From Saccoglossus kowalevskii (Eukaryota > Hemichordata > Enteropneusta > Harrimaniidae): a DNA stretch of 11,524 nucleotides. The position numbers and the translations under genes were made by a program. The notes beneath the pieces are model-generated. The model was not told the DNA's origin and searched no databases. It worked only from the letters and a program-made list of their open reading frames with translations. Location: contig NW_003143811.1 in NCBI RefSeq assembly GCF_000003605.2, positions 1,643 through 13,166 on the forward strand, in the 5' to 3' direction. Below are positions 1 through 8,115 of this stretch, piece after piece. Position 1 is the first letter of the stretch. Each line of letters opens with the position of its first letter.

Positions 1-702
1 ATCTAAGACCATTAAGTGGCAATTCACATTGAAGTCACAGAAATACAACCATAATATCAAAAAATGTCATTGAACATGTTTTATTGAATTGCAGAAACAA
101 ATAATGTGCATGTGCATCTAAGTGACAAGTTTGAATTTAATCAAGTGAAGAAAAACTAAGTATGTACTATCATCATTCATATGTCATGTCATTCATATAT
201 CAGTCATTTTTTGAGTAATGCTGAAGTAATGGCTATCAATAATCCATTATATTTGTATCACGTTTGAATAAAATCGACCCAGGTATGACATAGAAACAAC
301 TGATGACAGCAAGAAATTTGGTGACTTTTAGTTTTTGTAGACGAAACTTCATGTGGTTAAATTTCATCTAAATCCAAAAACAATTGAAGAAAATAAATGC
401 TAACTGTCATGTTTTGCAAAATTTAAAACAAAGTCTGTAAAAATGTATCTGAGAAATAAGTAGGACACATCGGAAAAATAAAACAAAATGGCCACCAGTC
501 GTTCACTTTGAATTAAACCATGAAAAAAATGACATGCATTGGTAACCTATCATGAGTAATGGTAATACCAAGCATACATGTACCTGAGAAATGATTTATA
601 ATATATAAAAATGGTGTTTTGTTTGAACAAAACTGGCCGAAGTCAAAGATAAACAAAATACAAGCAATAATTGCTGTGGTGAATGTGGCAAGAAATTATG
701 TT
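1..702. other. Intergenic AT-rich sequence, no gene supported
   Basis: Other than the short direct repeat at 173-203, I see no conserved coding signal, RNA gene or transposon end. The frames that stay open here are low-complexity and lack recognisable motifs. Confidence 0.6.
173..203. repeat. Short direct repeat, two 15-16 bp units
   Basis: TCATTCATATGTCATG (173-188) is followed directly by TCATTCATATATCAG (189-203). A minor slippage-type duplication. Confidence 0.7.
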
Positions 703-720
703 AGACAGACAGACAGACAG
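703..720. repeat. (AGAC)n microsatellite
   Basis: 4.5 perfect copies of AGAC, followed by degenerate AGAC/ACAG-containing sequence to about 748. Confidence 0.9.
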
Positions 721-960
721 AAAAAATGGACAAAAAGACAGACACAGATGAAATGCACAGAGGCCCTGTTTCAGAATACGTCATGCAAGACCAAACCTTA
801 TTCTATGAGTTTCACAACTTGGTCACTATTATTTACAGTATATTTCAAGTACAAAAGTTACACTTTCAAGTCATTTGATCTATTTAATTTTGAATTTTGA
901 AAAATTATTCTAGTTGTATAGGTTTAATTTGTACGATCATATTGACATTCAGACACAAAT

Positions 961-1120
961 TAAATGTAATAATATTAGGTTATTAATAGAATACTGCAAA
1001 GTATGCACCAAGACAGTACAGCGGGAGTATCGGCCGACGTGCAGCGGAGGTCAATGTGATGGTGTACTGTCTGAGTGCATATTTTGCAGTATCCTTGTAA
1101 TGACCATGTTATTATGCATC
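961..1120. ncRNA. Long imperfect foldback hairpin, candidate pri-miRNA or foldback-element remnant
   Basis: Arm 992-1019 pairs with 1064-1091 at 25 of 28 positions. The exceptions are one potential G-U pair and one symmetrical 2x2 mismatch, which is a miRNA-like stem. Weaker homology continues outward, with 961-991 complementary to about 1092-1120 given a few gaps. The 44-base loop (1020-1063) is about 60% G+C and includes CGGCCG, in contrast with the AT-rich surroundings. The loop is long for an animal pre-miRNA, and I do not recognise a known mature miRNA seed, so a transposon-derived foldback is an equal alternative. Either strand could be transcribed. Confidence 0.5.
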
Positions 1121-2187
1121 TTTTCCTCCCAGGAATATATCATGGGAATGCCGAACTCCAAAACGTTTAGAACAAATTTAGTGAACTTCTTTGTGTAAGT
1201 CCAATCAAACCTGGGGGCAGCCATGTTTGTTTTTTATTAGACATTTACGCATGTAATCGTTCCATATTAGGAATTTGCGCCTCTTAACATGGTAGGATAT
1301 ACCCAGTGCAAAACCGCAAAATTACAGCGAGCTGTAACTTATGGTGTTACGGTGACAGATGTATAATAATAATAATTAATATTTGACATTTAATACATGT
1401 ACTACTGAAAACATTTAATTTAGAGTTTTATAAAAACCTGTAATTTTAATCATTCAAAAGAAGTAAAAAATTTATAAAGATAAGGTTGCCATGAGAATGC
1501 TGTAAAATTTGTACTCTGGCAGTATGGGATTGTGTCATACACATATGACACTTGAAATGACTCGTATACCTGATAGTGTCACTAACTGTGAGACAACAAT
1601 TTTCTATATCCCTTCATAATATGAAACAAGTACAAAACATTAATAAATAATTATAATTGTATAGTAAAAAACATTGTAACAAAGTTAGATATATAAATCC
1701 ATCAAACAATGATGAATAAATGAATTATGGTTTATACAAACATCATTACAAGTTATTAGCTTGTATTTTTATTCATATACATGTATACTACTGTATATTT
1801 AAAAATGCATCTCCAATATAAGGGAGGGCGCATAAACCAACAAAACAAGTGCATGTAACAACAAAATTGTATTTGCATATTATAATATATTACCATATTT
1901 GCTCTATTTAGCATGCCAAATGACAGGGGATTGTATTTTGTCAAAGTAAGTCATTTCTTAATAACTTAGTATTAATTTTTGTTGAATGTACTATTGGCCA
2001 GATGCACTTCTAATAGAACAAATACAGTATCAGTGTAAATGTAGTAGTTGGGGGGTAGAGGAAAATATTATTCATGTTGCCATTCACATTTTAAAATTAT
2101 TCACTGCAGATAAAAAATACTGCAGTTTAATTGACCAACCAATCTTTAAATGATATGTGATAACATTTCTCAATATCTCAAATACTA
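1121..2187. other. Intergenic sequence with minor palindromes, no gene supported
   Basis: Small structures only: a perfect 7-bp inverted repeat TTACAGCGAGCTGTAA (1322-1337), a (TAA)n tract at about 1362-1377, and a perfect 8-bp stem with a 4-nt loop (GTGTCATA/TATGACAC, 1532-1551). An octamer ATTTGCAT lies at 1871-1878. Nothing looks coding. Confidence 0.55.
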
Positions 2188-2190
2188 ACT

Positions 2191-2330
2191 TTGGAGGTGA
2201 TCATGTGAATTTGGGGTGATCATATGACTTTGGAGTTGATCATGTGACTTTGGAGGTGATCATGTGACTTTGGAGGTGATCATGTGACTTTGGAGCCGAT
2301 CATGTGATTTTGGAAGTGACCATGTGACTT
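2191..2330. repeat. 20-bp minisatellite, seven units, carrying E-box (TCATGTGA) sites
   Basis: The unit is CATGTGACTTTGGAGGTGAT, repeated in perfect 20-bp phase from 2221 to 2330, with one earlier copy offset by 19 bp. Perfect TCATGTGA occurs at 2201, 2240, 2260, 2280 and 2300. Degenerate forms are at 2220 (TCATATGA) and 2320 (CCATGTGA). Most units also hold the palindrome TGATCA overlapping the E-box. TCATGTGA is the established binding core (M-box) of MiT/TFE bHLH-zip factors; use in this genome is inference. The array lies about 640 bp beyond the K2P stop codon. Confidence 0.95.
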
Positions 2331-2967
2331 TCAAACTTCCAGGATTAACTGATTATGACATATTTGGCAAGTAAAAAGAAATATATGTGATATATATATT
2401 TTACGGGAATTGATGGTTTTATTTTAGTGGAAAATCGCCATTTTGACACTATTATAACGCTTTTACCACAGGTTTCTATGGCAGAGATATTATGCAATAT
2501 CTCAAAATCCAGCCTGGTGACATAGGCTGAAAAAATCATATACTGTTAATAATGGAGTACTTTTTGTTGTTCTAAATTATTTAAAAAATCTGGGTTTTAA
2601 AAAGTGTCAAAAAATGCAGTTTTTCTTTAACATTGTGTTCTATGGAATTGTTCTAAAAATAGCAATTTTCAAGAAATATTAGGACACGTTTCTCAAAAAG
2701 CATAATGTGAAACACAAAATAATGCTATTTCATTGTACCTTAGGACATTAGCTTCATGATTGTACATAATAAACTAATTAACATTGTCATGCGATTTATG
2801 ACCAATTTTGTCAAAAATTATGACTAGGCTTCTACCTTAATGCAAATGTTTTTACTGTCAAAAATTTCCCATGATGCAACAGAGTGACAATGGTCCAAAG
2901 GCACACATGTTCAGATTCAAAATACTGAAAAAATGTATAAGATTGAAAAATGCTCAGATTTGTAATA
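2331..2967 (-). other. Probable 3' UTR/downstream flank of the K2P gene, no coding content seen
   Basis: AT-rich sequence with many A and T runs follows the TAG stop. Apart from the candidate polyadenylation hexamers and a perfect octamer ATGCAAAT at 2840-2847, I see no structured element or plausible exon. Confidence 0.5.
2418..2423 (-). terminator. Candidate polyadenylation signal AATAAA for the K2P transcript
   Basis: The plus strand reads TTTATT here, which is AATAAA on the minus strand, 545 bp past the K2P stop. It is the nearest canonical hexamer I found. A variant AGTAAA lies closer, at 2856-2851 (112 bp past the stop). No clear GT-rich downstream element follows either one, so the choice is open. 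Confidence 0.25.
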
Positions 2968-4301
2968 CTAACAAAAAGAAGGATATGATTGCTCTTTGTA
3001 TTTGTCAATTGATTTCTTTTTGATGAAACTGGTGACTAATGGCGGATGTGATGGTTTGAGATCATGCAGTTGTAATGGATACTTGAGAGAATTTAAAGAG
3101 AGTCCAGTTTCTAATGACAGCGATCTTTTCAGTGGTATTACTTGGGTATTGTTAGGGTGATGTACTTTTTTTGTTAATTTCATGGAAACTAGTTTGACTT
3201 GTTTCCATTTCTCTTTTTGTTCATTGTGTATAGCAGTGATGACAACGGCCAGGTAAGACAGACCAAACAGATACCACAAAGCAACCCCAATATCATAAAC
3301 CCATCTATAATCAGACAAAGATGGATCTTGAGTGGCTACATAATCCCCAAAACCTATGGTTGTCAAGGTGATGAAACTATAGTAATGTGCAATGTAGAAA
3401 TCCCAGTTTTCCATATACGTGTATATTACAGCTGGTATAACAACAAAAACGATCCACGTAGCAAAGCCAACTGTCAATGTTTGTACACATCGTCTCAACA
3501 TCCGTGGAGTTTTGGAAGGAAGTAATCCGCTTATAACTTTACACTGTTTACGAAATGATCCTTGCCAATGTTCTCCGATTTTACTAAGTATCCATCCAGT
3601 AAATGGAATTCCTATCAAAGCATATGGAATAACAGCGTTCCTACCCCAATACGTGGTTGGTACATGTTTTCCATAACCTGACAAGCATGAGATAGAAATG
3701 GGGTATGCAATGAGATGAATTCATAGCATAGCGTAGACTACAATGCGAGAAGAATGTTAGTATTGAGGAAGGGCCAAGGAAAAGTCATGTTAGTATTGAG
3801 GGGGGCAAGGAGAAGTCCTGTTAGTATTGAAGGAGGCTGGGTTATAGCCGTTGCTAAAGAGGAATGGATTTGCATAAGAAATCAGCATCATGTGGTGGAA
3901 GATTATGCAGCTTTACTTTACGGTAAATTAATCCCATATATAGTTAAAATTAAAATCTTCAATGTCTTAACATTTTGTTATATATAAATATTCTTACCTA
4001 TAGTTGTGACGACTGTACCAGCAAAGAAGAAAGAACTGCTGAAATCCCAATTGGAAGGATTTGTAGAATTGTTAAATGGAGAGACACCACTCTTATAGGC
4101 ATACACTGCAGTCATGATAAGCTTCTCTAGCGCCTCATTGTCCACACATGTGTAATTGTCAAGCCAGTCAATCTTTAAGTGACGAATTGAGCTACGAGTA
4201 TCATCCTCATTGTCTGATTCAAGCAGCATGAATATTACAGCTCCAATTACTAAATACACAATGAATACAACACATAATATTACCATAGTAATACAATGCA
4301 T
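2968..4301 (-). CDS. Two-pore-domain (K2P) potassium channel, TASK-2/TALK-like, two coding exons
   Basis: Plasma-membrane K+ leak channel that should act as a dimer and set resting potential. Coding exons are 4301-3998 and 3677-2968; together they encode 337 residues and end in TAG. Visible order: M1 about residues 5-27 (ending VIFMLLE); extracellular cap 28-84 with Cys52, the likely inter-subunit disulfide, and N-glycosylation sequons at Asn49, Asn77 and Asn78; pore helix 1 with filter TTIGYG (99-104); M2 115-137 with the family GIP motif (124-126); M3 about 169-190; pore helix 2 with filter TTIGFGD (207-213); M4 228-251 with a hinge glycine at 240. The basic tail of about 85 residues has a basophilic-kinase-like KRSLS (285-289). 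YYSFITLTTIGFGDYV followed by QDP resembles KCNK5/16/17 as I remember them. TREK-like is the main alternative, so no symbol is assigned. The start at 4301 is chosen because an in-frame TGA lies 24 bases upstream, the Kozak context is good, and M1 begins almost at once, as in TASK channels. Confidence 0.95.
3678..3997 (-). other. Phase-1 intron splitting the first selectivity-filter glycine of the K2P gene
   Basis: The donor on the minus strand is ATAG|GTAAGAA (last exon base 3998), close to consensus. The acceptor is GCTTGTCAG|GTTATGG (first exon base 3677), preceded by a pyrimidine-rich stretch. Joining them restores the glycine codon G|GT and the filter sequence TTIGYG without a gap, which is the main evidence for these boundaries. 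From memory, many animal K2P genes have an intron at this same glycine. Reading through exon 1 instead gives five extra residues and a stop. A cryptic AG at 3739-3738 would add a premature stop after five codons. Confidence 0.94.
3755..3840 (-). repeat. Intronic tandem repeat, about 2.7 copies of 31-33 bp, with TACTAAC motifs
   Basis: Units begin at 3755, 3788 and 3819 on the plus strand with TGTTAGTATTGA followed by a purine-rich stretch. In the sense of the K2P gene (minus strand) each unit reads pyrimidine-rich and carries a perfect TACTAAC, at 3762-3756, 3795-3789 and 3826-3820. TACTAAC is the optimal spliceosomal branch-point sequence. The distances from the predicted branch adenosines to the acceptor AG are about 79, 112 and 143 nt, longer than the usual 18-40. 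A closer and weaker branch site may be the one used. Confidence 0.8.
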
Positions 4302-4310
4302 GGTTGCAGA
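4293..4310 (-). promoter_or_regulatory. Translation-start context of the K2P channel
   Basis: The minus strand reads GCAACCATGC around the start at 4301, with A at -3 and CC at -2/-1, a good Kozak match. The next upstream in-frame codons run only eight back to a TGA, so this ATG opens the frame unless an acceptor lies in the short gap. A second ATG at codon 6 is possible but would cut into M1. Confidence 0.6.
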
Positions 4311-4718
4311 TTGGCTATTGAATCACTAATCTGGATTACAGTTTACTGCAGATAATGGTTAAGTCACTAATCTGGATCGCAGTTTCACTGCAGATAATGG
4401 TTAAGTCATTAATCTGGATCACAAGTTTACTTCAGATAATGGTTGAGTCACTAATCTGGAGCACAGGTTCACTTCAGATTATGTTCGAGTTAAGTCTCTA
4501 GTCTGGATCACAGTTTACTGCAGATAATGGTTAAGTCACTAATCTGGATCACAAGTTTACTTCAGATAATGGTTGAGTTAAGTCTCTAGTCTGGATCACA
4601 GTTTACTGCAGATAATGGTTAAGTCACTAATCTGGATCACAGGTTTACTTCAGATAATGGTTGAGTTAAGTCTCTAGTCTGGATCACAGTTTTCCTGCAG
4701 ATAATTGTTAAGTCACTA
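4306..4718. repeat. Minisatellite, nine units of 41-47 bp with an 88-bp dimeric higher-order period
   Basis: The anchor CTGGA/CTGGT occurs at 4331, 4372, 4414, 4456, 4503, 4544, 4591, 4632 and 4679. Spacings are 41, 42 and 42, then alternating 47, 41, 47, 41 and 47. The 47-bp units carry an extra GAGTTAAGTCTCTAGT segment, so the right part is an 88-bp dimer array. Common pieces are TAAGTCACTAATCTGGATCA and CTGCAGATAATGGT. A diverged partial unit (GCAGATTGGCTATTGAATCACTAAT) reaches down to about 4306, next to the K2P start codon. The array therefore lies in the 5' UTR or proximal upstream region of the channel. One copy contains a perfect AP-1-type TGAGTCA at 4444-4450. Confidence 0.95.
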
Positions 4719-6955
4719 TGAAGATAATAATCTAATATTGATAGCAGGTATAATCATAAGTCTTCAACATTTAGTATGGAAAGGACCTTCCATTCAGTTC
4801 TTGTCGTAATATGTTCACTCTGAAAAAATGTAATTAAAAATATACTATGGTTACTTGCAGCAGATGTGACAATCACACAATGGAAAGCCATCAATACATT
4901 TCATTTCAGTTTTAATGTCGAAATAATTAATTGGATATTCTAATGAGTATCATATTTGCTTGATTAATGAAGCGCATATTCAATAGAAGTGAAAATAAAA
5001 CCAAAATTTTAATTTTTGTGTGCTTAATCATTAAAATATATAATTTGCCAATAACAGTAACTGTGTAATATATGTAAGTGCATATATATGCTACTTATAA
5101 AACAAATATGGCATAATCTTCCATAATTGAGAAACAGGAAATTCTGGAGCAATATTTTATTGTCACAAGCTACTGTATAGTTTGGGGCAAACTTTTATTG
5201 CTATGTACGCTACTGTCAGGAAAGCAGTCCCAAACAATATGACATATATTTGTTGTATGCTGCAATACAATTACTCTGGTTTGAATGTAATATAGTTGTA
5301 AGGATTGTCCTGTTAGCTTTCATTTGATTAGCCATGTGACTTGAGATGAGGTTGCAAATGCTGAAAGTGTATTTTTTCATGGGATTAATTGCTGGAAACC
5401 AAAATTATTTGTTCATAGTGCCATAGTAAGCCAGGTTTATGTGTAGTTGTGTGCTTTGTACCACGGCACACTGTTGTAAAGTGTTTGTAGTAAATTGTGA
5501 GATATGTCGGTTAATATAAAATAAAGTCTCTATCATGTCTGAAAAAAACATGTCATATATAACTACATTTGTATATGCAAATGAGATTGTAATTATTGAT
5601 TAGAAAATTTACTCTTACTCTAAATTAACTTTCCAATGATAAATAATTTGTAGGGAATTTCACTGGGAAACTTATAAATGTAAAACACACCAAGTAGAAA
5701 TAACCCAAATATTGTAACATAGTTATATGAAGTTTCTTTTCTATTGGTCATAGGGTTACATGTGTATATGGCACATATGGTCATTAGTTATGTTGGAGTA
5801 ATATGGTTAAATATTTATACATGATTTGACTGCAATATTAAAATGAGAAATGATAAAATGGAATGTGTTGGGACATATTTTATCTATTACACAATGTATA
5901 CCCTAATATTATAATATATGTACATGTACTGTTGTATCTTAATAATAACAACTTTTGGAATACCTTCATCATTTATATTGTATAAATGCAAAAATTCTGT
6001 TTAAACAATTTGTTAGCATGATTCAATACTTGTAGATTAGTAAATGTAATACTAAACATCAATTTTACAGTGCTGTTTTCACAGGTCAACACATTTGTTT
6101 TACTCCTGGTAATGGTGAATATTTGTTGCGGTGAAATTTAATTCAAATACTGTACACCATTTAATTTTGAAACATAATACAAATATTATACACTAATAGA
6201 TTTGTCACAATACTATGTGACATACTAGTACGTGAGGACATTTATCTCTTGTGATAAGAAAGGTTACAGCAATATTTTTAATATGACGGAATTAGACTTA
6301 ACTCCCTAGAATCAAGCATATACTGTATTCACTCGTATTAGCAGTGTATGAGTTTACGCAAATTAAAGGTATTTTAGTGACAAGATAACTGATATTTCAA
6401 TGATTCAGTATCCAACAAATGTGATTTTTGGAGTAGAAGAGCAAATACAGTAAAACCATCAGTGCTGGGTTAATATGTTAGGTTGCTATGGCTTTCAATA
6501 AATAAGACAAAGCAATGTAGTCTAGTTATCTACTCATGCATAAGCAATAATATGAGCATATCCTGTTTTTTGAGTTCAAGCTCATTTAAAAGGTGATGTA
6601 ATGCATATGCAATGCAACTTCCATTAAGTCATTAAAAACAGAAGATCTACACGTAGAGCATATCAAAATGTTCTCAATTCATTTTTACTTTGTGAAAACA
6701 TGTGACAAGTATTTTCATTCACTTCATTTTGAATGTAACTAAATTATAAATGTCAATTTTTTGAACAGTTGGAATGAAGCATTTTTATGCTATTATTTTT
6801 ATCCTGACAGAAGTGAGTCGCTTAGCCTACATTTGTTTAACAATAAATGATCCCCTTACTATTGCCATGGTAACCTAGCATATAAATTAAGTTTACAATG
6901 ACATAAGCATTCCCCACAGAGCTGCAAATTGATGAAAAGTGGTTTATGCAAAACA
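4719..6955. other. 2.2-kb AT-rich region upstream of the K2P gene, no gene supported
   Basis: This is the likely promoter-side flank of the minus-strand channel gene. It may hold a 5' non-coding exon that cannot be identified by eye. I saw no domain-bearing frame, RNA gene or terminal repeats. Isolated motifs are an octamer (5575-5582) and an RFX-type X-box (6861-6874, listed separately). Confidence 0.5.
6861..6874 (-). promoter_or_regulatory. RFX X-box-like motif
   Basis: The minus strand reads GTTACCATGGCAAT, one base from the full palindromic X-box GTTRCCATGGYAAC bound by RFX factors, which regulate ciliary genes in animals. The match is seen in the sequence; function is inference. Confidence 0.4.
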
Positions 6956-7065
6956 GTTTCAAGAATAAAACAGTGAATGTGTGAGCCACAAAGACGAGCT
7001 TCAAAAATAAAACAGTGAATATGTAAGCCACAAATGCAAGATTCTAAAGTAAGACAGATATGTTT
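6956..7065. repeat. Tandem repeat, 42-bp unit, about 2.6 copies
   Basis: Copies begin at 6956, 6998 and 7040. The first two share AATAAAACAGTGAAT and then AGCCACAAA. The third (GATTCTAAAGTAAGACAG) is diverged and partial. The period makes the minus strand look like a repeated hydrophobic peptide, but there is no support for a gene. Confidence 0.85.
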
Positions 7066-7294
7066 CTGATGTACAAAATTTCTCATCACAATGTCAAAGA
7101 ATGAATAGATGGTTTAATAAGCCTTCTATCGATACCAATTTATTCATAATCAGAATTAGTCCATCAACAGAGTATTTTATTCAACCATTTTCTGTATAAT
7201 GACTTATCTTGACGTTGTACCGTGAATTCAGTAATTGAAATGTAAATGAAATATTCTGCAAAATTCTCTAGGGGAGAAAGTGTCTGCCTGTACT

Positions 7295-7341
7295 AGGTCA
7301 GCCTATTTCACCTGACCCAAATTTTCCTGACCTTTGGACCT
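7295..7341. promoter_or_regulatory. Cluster of four nuclear-receptor half-site-like motifs
   Basis: AGGTCA is at 7295-7300, TGACCC at 7313-7318, TGACCT at 7328-7333 and GGACCT at 7336-7341. The last two form a direct repeat spaced by two bases (DR2-like, minus strand). Half-sites are short, so chance cannot be excluded. Confidence 0.3.
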
Positions 7342-7989
7342 TTATTAAACACATAAGTATAGAAAACTAAGATTACTATTATTACAACTAATTTTGGAGA
7401 TTACTTGTTCTGTGATTATATGTTGAGACGAGTGGCTATTTTAGTTTTTTTTGGCCCCTATAGTTAAATTTGTCTCCTATATTTTTGCTTGCCATGAAGG
7501 ACGGTTGTTTTTTCTCTTAATGTCAGATTAACAATTGTCTGTACCCTCAATTTTTTCGCTACAACAGACTGTCTACGAAAGGATTATGTTGAGTGACTTT
7601 ATAGGTATACACCGGGAACTCTGGTACAATAATGAGTACTATGCAAATACTTCAATCTAAAGTTTGATTCTGTAGGTAAAAAAAAAAAAAATATTTTCAA
7701 AATAAAAATAAAGTCATTAACCCTAATCTTTCCAACCCTACCTTACAGGTTATTTGAGGTCATGTACCTGGAGAGCTGATACTGACAGTACCTATTATTA
7801 AAAGAACACTAGTAACTAGGGTGTGAAGGCTACTAAGACGTAAACAAATAGTTAAGAGACATATCTTTGAATTTTCTATGCATAAATTTCACAACTCTCC
7901 ACACCTTTATTTGTGGTTAGAGTCAAACAATTCAGTGTACTACTGTGTCAGAGCTGAGCTTGGTTTCAATCACAATGTTAATGTTGTGG

Positions 7990-8002
7990 AGGTCAAAGGT
8001 CA
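7990..8002 (+). promoter_or_regulatory. Perfect DR1 nuclear-receptor element
   Basis: AGGTCAAAGGTCA is an exact direct repeat of AGGTCA with one spacer base, the consensus for RXR heterodimers, HNF4 and COUP-TF-type receptors. A 13-base match is unlikely by chance in a window this size. Dispersed repeats can also carry it, and no target gene is apparent nearby. Confidence 0.45.
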
Positions 8003-8115
8003 TTCTGTTTTTCTTTAACAACTAAGAGGCTCAACTGAAAAATGTAAAATGACATGAAAGTACATGAATAGAGTTATATGTCATAACTGCAGTCTTTTGA
8101 TTCAGGTATAAGTTA

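Larger units (their letters stand above)
7071..8112. other. Intergenic region with nuclear-receptor half-sites, no gene supported
   Basis: It holds AGGTCA-type half-sites (listed separately), a 14-base A run (7678-7691), an octamer ATGCAAAT (7641-7648) and a 6-bp hairpin GGTCAG/CTGACC around 7296-7317. No coding signal was recognised. Confidence 0.5.

Noticed and set aside
619-900. 93-codon plus-strand frame
   Set aside because: It reads through the (AGAC)n microsatellite and AT-rich DNA and has no recognisable motif.
914-1198. 94-codon plus-strand frame with several cysteines (CKVC...CSGGQC...CIFC)
   Set aside because: The cysteine-rich part coincides with the two arms and loop of the foldback hairpin, there is no known domain spacing, and the rest is low-complexity. 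Not supported as a gene.
3199-3676. Plus-strand frames opposite the second K2P exon
   Set aside because: They are antisense to a clearly conserved channel sequence and have no independent support.
3754-3987. 77-codon plus-strand frame
   Set aside because: It lies entirely in the K2P intron and its repeated peptide comes from the tandem repeat.
6837-7089. Two overlapping minus-strand frames with repeated hydrophobic peptide
   Set aside because: The repetition is the 42-bp DNA repeat read in two frames, and there is no gene context.
7678-7691. A14 run as a retroposed poly-A tail
   Set aside because: No target-site duplication, SINE-like body or reverse-transcriptase remnant was seen upstream.
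7718-7726. TAACCCTAA telomere-like motif
   Set aside because: Only a single copy, which is expected by chance.
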